A DNA stretch of 64,000 bases, from the NCBI GenBank assembly GCA_914767715.1, contig OU612070.1:27082025-27146024 (forward strand). The letters run 5' to 3'. Shown here one piece after another: positions 60,201 to 64,000 of the stretch. Positions within the stretch are counted from its first letter, which is position 1, and each line of letters starts with the position of its first letter. The position numbers and the translations under genes are program-made. The notes beneath the pieces are model-generated. The model was given only the letters and a program-made list of their open reading frames with translations, searched no databases and was not told the DNA's origin. This DNA comes from Membranipora membranacea (Eukaryota; Bryozoa; Gymnolaemata; Cheilostomatida; Membraniporidae).

Positions 60201-63200
60201 ACTAGCATGAGAGGACAGTAAGCAAGAAAACCAGCATCCAAACTCTGTTCAATTTGATAAATTAAGTTCTATCAGCAAAGTGAGAAATAAATCTATCACT
60301 AAAAAGAGTGCTTGATCATGCATATTTAGACAGATATCCACCATTAACTAGGGATACAGTGTTGGACCTACTCCCTACCTGTCCTGGATTTTGTATCTGA
60401 TTTTGTAGCCTGTGATCTGTCCATTCGCATTCAACGGTGGAGGAGGTAACCATTCAACAAGAATAGCTGAAGTTCCCATTACATCTAAAGTAACGCTCTC
60501 AGGAGCAGCTGATGGCTCTGTAAAACGAAACAAAGATTGTGTCATGGAAGTTGCAAACTCATAGGTTAGGGTGTTAGGCAATCAGAGAAAAACGACCTTT
60601 GACCGCTTTTGAGGGCAAAAAAGGCCCTTTATCTTGACGAAAAGTTTGCAAAAATAAGTTTAGCCCAACAATCCACAGATAAACAGATTATATTTGCTGC
60701 AATAAAAGTTCACTCGTTATCCAGATATATAAAGCGCTGACTCATAATTATAAGCAATAACCATCATTGTTAATAATTATAGGGAGTCAGAATGATGATA
60801 GCCAGTCAATAAACTAGCTATGCAGTGATGACGCTTATATTATCGGAATAATGCTACATTCTAACAGATTAATTTTTAAGCTTTCAGACTGTCTTGACTC
60901 AGAACCTAATTGCATCCTCATTATTTCAGCATTCAGACAGCCAGTCATAATGTGGTGTGATGTAATAATTATATCCTACTCAAGAACAGAACATTGATTT
61001 TGTGTGGGAAGGAAATAATCATCGGTAGATAGATGCTGATTAAAATTAGAATAAGCATTCAGTCTAATTATAGCAACCAGAAACCCCACCATAGACATTA
61101 GAACCCCATTAGGACAAAGACTACATCAAAGGATTATGGCATTCTCAATCAAATACTTGAGAGATTTGTTTACAAAAACAAAATTAGCTTAGCAGTGTTG
61201 GTTAGTCTACAGAAGATTTAGATAATTGATGCTAGTAGTTTTCTATGAGCACAAAGCTAATTAGTTTAACTGTGGCCCTGAAAAGGGGGAGACAAAACCA
61301 CAACAGCACATCTAATTGGCATTATAAGATAAACAAGCCTCTGAGTGCCGGGAAGGTGGGAGGGAGGGTGTCCCACCCTCCCTGCTCTGAGTGGTGAGAA
61401 GGTTGTTGACTCAGACTGAGATGTCTCTGACAGTCTTATGTCTGAATATGACATCTTCTTAATCAGATAAACTCTGACATCATGATAAGATCATGGCTGG
61501 AAACACCTCTAGTTAATAAAGTCGGGATCTAGACGCTGTCCGTTTAACTGTCCCATATACTGGGTACAGTATCTGAAGTTTGGTGTTCAGCCACACAGTA
61601 AGGTTCCCTCGGGATAGTCTGTAGTTCTAGCTGAGCGAGGAAAGTGGTTTTAACCGCAATCCTCCCAACCCTTTTTAACAGTTTGATAGGCAGCAAAATG
61701 TTTTCCAAATAGTGCCGAAAAAAGTGGAAAAAGAAAAGAAGAAAGCTTGAGATTGGACCTAAGTTAAAATGATGATTGGTTAGCTACATGAAGAGAGGGT
61801 GGGGTTAGTGGTACTTACTGGCTGAGAATGTTCTGACAGGCTGCTCTTCAGTAGGAGTACCTGGCCCATTCTTATTCTGAGCCACCACACGTATATAATA
61901 CTTCTTATACGGATGTAAGTCTGTGATCGGAACCTCGGTGGTGGTCACCTGGTGAAACAACTCACGAGACTGATCCTCACTGTAGAAAAATACTCTACAA
62001 CAAACAGAATATAAAAATTAACACATTAGGCCCACTATAGCGGAAGGGCGACAGAAAGGCAAGCAGAAAATTCAAGATCGGAAGGGTGTGAAAAATGCAA
62101 GCAAAAAACCAAAACCAGGACATAAATTAATCTGTTTGATTAACAACATGGTCAATCAATGTTTAATATGGACCCAAAATAGACAGCATCAATACGATGA
62201 GATAAGTTTAGGTTGTACAGTAAAGGAGACGTACTGATAGTTGGTGATTGGACCATTGGTGATGCCTGGTTCTTCCCATGTAACCTGAATGCTTTCCTCA
62301 CTTGTAGCCCAGGCTTTCATGTTAGAGACGGGTTCGGGGACGGCCACCTCCGCCTTAGTAGATTCAGTTATCTCTGAGGATCTCGTACTACGGCCGTTTC
62401 TATTATATGACCAGACAGTAAATCTGTATTCTGTATTGGGCAGCAAACCCTCCACAGTGTAGTCTGTGGATGTAGTATTCACTGAACGTATTCTGTAAGT
62501 AAAACAATAACATCATGTAAGTGTCCGTAAGTCAATTCACATCATGTGAGGGTCTCTAAGTTCAACCTGAACAACTTTTCATAGGAACAGAGGTAACCCC
62601 AAAACTATTATGGTTATGGAGTGAGGATAATTGGTGAAGAAGCTGATTTATATTCTTTGTGCTGAGCCAGGTTATACTCAACTCTATAAGTTGGGAGGGA
62701 GGTGTACAAAATTTATCAAATGTGAAATCTTTTGACAGATACCCCATTATCTAGGTTTATAAGGATAAATATTTACAAGTAGGAATTAAACATAGTCCTT
62801 ACACCGAGTACTCTGTACACTGAGTACACCCGTATCTGTGCAGAGTAAACTGATTTGAATCAAAAATAAATCCTGAGATATGCATACAAACCAAATTATT
62901 ATTTAAAGCTTTCAAGTATAAACTTATGGACTTCATATAATTTAAATACTTTGCCTAAACAGGCCAGCTGTGTATATTAATTGCATTTAAACGATTGCAA
63001 TCGATATGCCTTTTATATTTCTATGGCTGCAATAAATTTGTCAATATAAAATTGAATGCTGGAAAGCCGATATGCAGGTGATCTACTATAAACAGACTTC
63101 GGGAGGCGCTTTCATTCAAGTTTTCCTGATGATGATAGCAATCATCTGAATGCCATGATATGTTTTGAAATTTGCGGATAAATAACAAATCATCTTCATG

Positions 63201-64000
63201 AATAAACCAACATCAAAGTAAGCCGGCTGCTAGAAGGATATGATCGGCTAATTATCCAGCCGTCACTGCGCTGTGTGTCTTAACTTCAGACTACAAATCT
63301 CATAGCCAAGTGAGATTTAGACTATGCACTTGGCTCACATGATCCTATTGTTAACGAGTTTGTGATAAACTCTCCAAACTCTCCAATAACTAGAAAGTTA
63401 ACAAAGACTTCGATGTCTCAGCTTTGTTTAAATCTTTTGACATTTCAAAGGAATAACCTGACTTTTTACCTCGCTATCATCTGAGAAGTTCAATGAACAA
63501 ATAATGTCAAGAATTACAAATTTGAGCAGGGCATAGAATTACTAAATGTCAGTCAATTTCAATGAGGTATTAAAAGTGACAAAGCTATGTGAAATTTTTG
63601 AAAATTTGAAACAAAGTTTCACCTGAACACCTAATACCACAAATCTAGTACCTTCCATTATACTACCAAGGCCACTAGCAAAAACGATATATGTAATGAA
63701 AAGTCCATTTTTTTTGCCATGGTTGATCATTACTGTACTGAATAAGTAAAACATAACTGCGGCTAATCAAAATTTCAGTAACAATAGTAAGGGCGGGTAG
63801 AAATAAAACTTGCATTCTGTTAAGCAGTCATAATAAAACTTGCATTCTGTTAAGCAGTCATACCTTGAGTTAGGATCGGAGACTTGATTGGTAGACACAG
63901 TATACTCTGTGACTGGAGACACACCAGGCCGGAGGTTAACCCTCCACGTCAGGGTAACGGATGTCTGAGATACGATCGCTGCCTCTAAGTTAGCAGGTAT
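51283..64000 (-). CDS. NEO1: Neogenin/DCC (frazzled-type) netrin and RGM receptor, partial (six FNIII domains, membrane span, cytoplasmic tail)
   Basis: Eighteen exons in order: 64000-63864 (partial), 62492-62235, 61994-61819, 60517-60379, 59287-59118, 58855-58655, 58109-57855, 57493-57332, 56968-56801, 56472-56338, 56023-55925, 55640-55384, 55184-54977, 53904-53767, 53253-53152, 52165-52007, 51799-51627, 51384-51283. Phases agree throughout, giving 1012 residues. Six FNIII domains follow each other (W...Y...NG repeats, e.g. LPNTEYRFTVWSYNRNGRS, LTAGETYVIRIAAININGTG). After a short linker the single membrane span is at about 655-678 (TLWIIIACVSAITALAIAAL...). The cytoplasmic tail has P1 (PDLWIDHDQVEMKAMVKADQ), a proline-rich middle (PPPRPPP, RPPRPPY) and the terminal P3 helix (MAHLDNIMQDLNSMKNDFEY). 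The four Ig domains and signal peptide lie beyond the right edge. The receptor guides axons and cells through netrin and RGM. Vertebrates have separate DCC and NEO1; invertebrates usually one, so either name could apply. Confidence 0.96.
56520..56566. repeat. GGAGTGTA/GGAGTGAA microsatellite in a neogenin intron
   Basis: Five to six 8-bp units in the intron between exons 10 and 9 of the visible series. Confidence 0.8.
63802..63861. repeat. Exact 30-bp tandem duplication beside a neogenin 5' splice site
   Basis: 63802-63831 and 63832-63861 are identical. In gene orientation the duplication occupies intron positions 3 to 62, starting immediately after the GT of the donor at 63863-63862. Confidence 0.95.

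Overview
The window is animal nuclear DNA. The genes are multi-exon with GT-AG introns and small phase-consistent exons. There are a eukaryotic tRNA with internal A and B boxes, tRNA-derived SINEs and non-LTR retrotransposon remains. The gene set (DCC/neogenin netrin receptor, ATG14, a two-RRM MEC-8/RBPMS-type RNA-binding protein, a conodipine-type secreted phospholipase A2) points to an AT-rich invertebrate metazoan, probably marine. I cannot name the phylum. The real genes were rebuilt by hand from splice sites and reading phase; most long open frames here are intronic, antisense or repeat-derived.

Layout. 1-4529 (minus): N-terminal part of a secreted or receptor-type protein I do not recognise, nine exons, running off the left edge. 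4.5-14.8 kb: repeat-rich intergenic DNA with a 79-bp near-perfect palindrome, a minus-strand LINE fragment, a tRNA-Gln(CTG) and a decayed plus-strand LINE. 14.8-15.5 kb (minus): a two-exon gene for a small cationic glycine-rich secreted peptide. 16.8-17.5 kb: a decayed 3' piece of 28S rRNA. 17.6-26.5 kb: a nest of short repeat families, a long hairpin, and (22.4-24.0 kb, minus) a four-exon secreted phospholipase A2. 26.5-29.9 kb: no gene seen.

29.9-43.3 kb (minus): nine-exon MEC-8/RBPMS-type RNA-binding protein with two RRMs. 43.9-50.1 kb (plus): complete eight-exon ATG14, divergent from the previous gene with only about 600 bp between start codons. 51.3-64.0 kb (minus): 18 exons of neogenin/DCC, covering all six fibronectin III domains, the membrane span and the cytoplasmic P1 and P3 motifs; the Ig domains lie beyond the right edge. 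ATG14 and neogenin converge tail to tail, with poly(A) signals a few bases apart.

Most interesting points: (i) the end of ATG14 exon 6 together with its 5' splice site is tandemly repeated about eleven times, giving an array of competing donors; (ii) the small cationic peptide gene and the secreted PLA2 gene, about 8 kb apart, share a composite core promoter and may form a host-defence or secretory locus; (iii) the unrecognised ectodomain gene at the left edge; (iv) a 28S rRNA-derived insertion and several unnamed repeat families.
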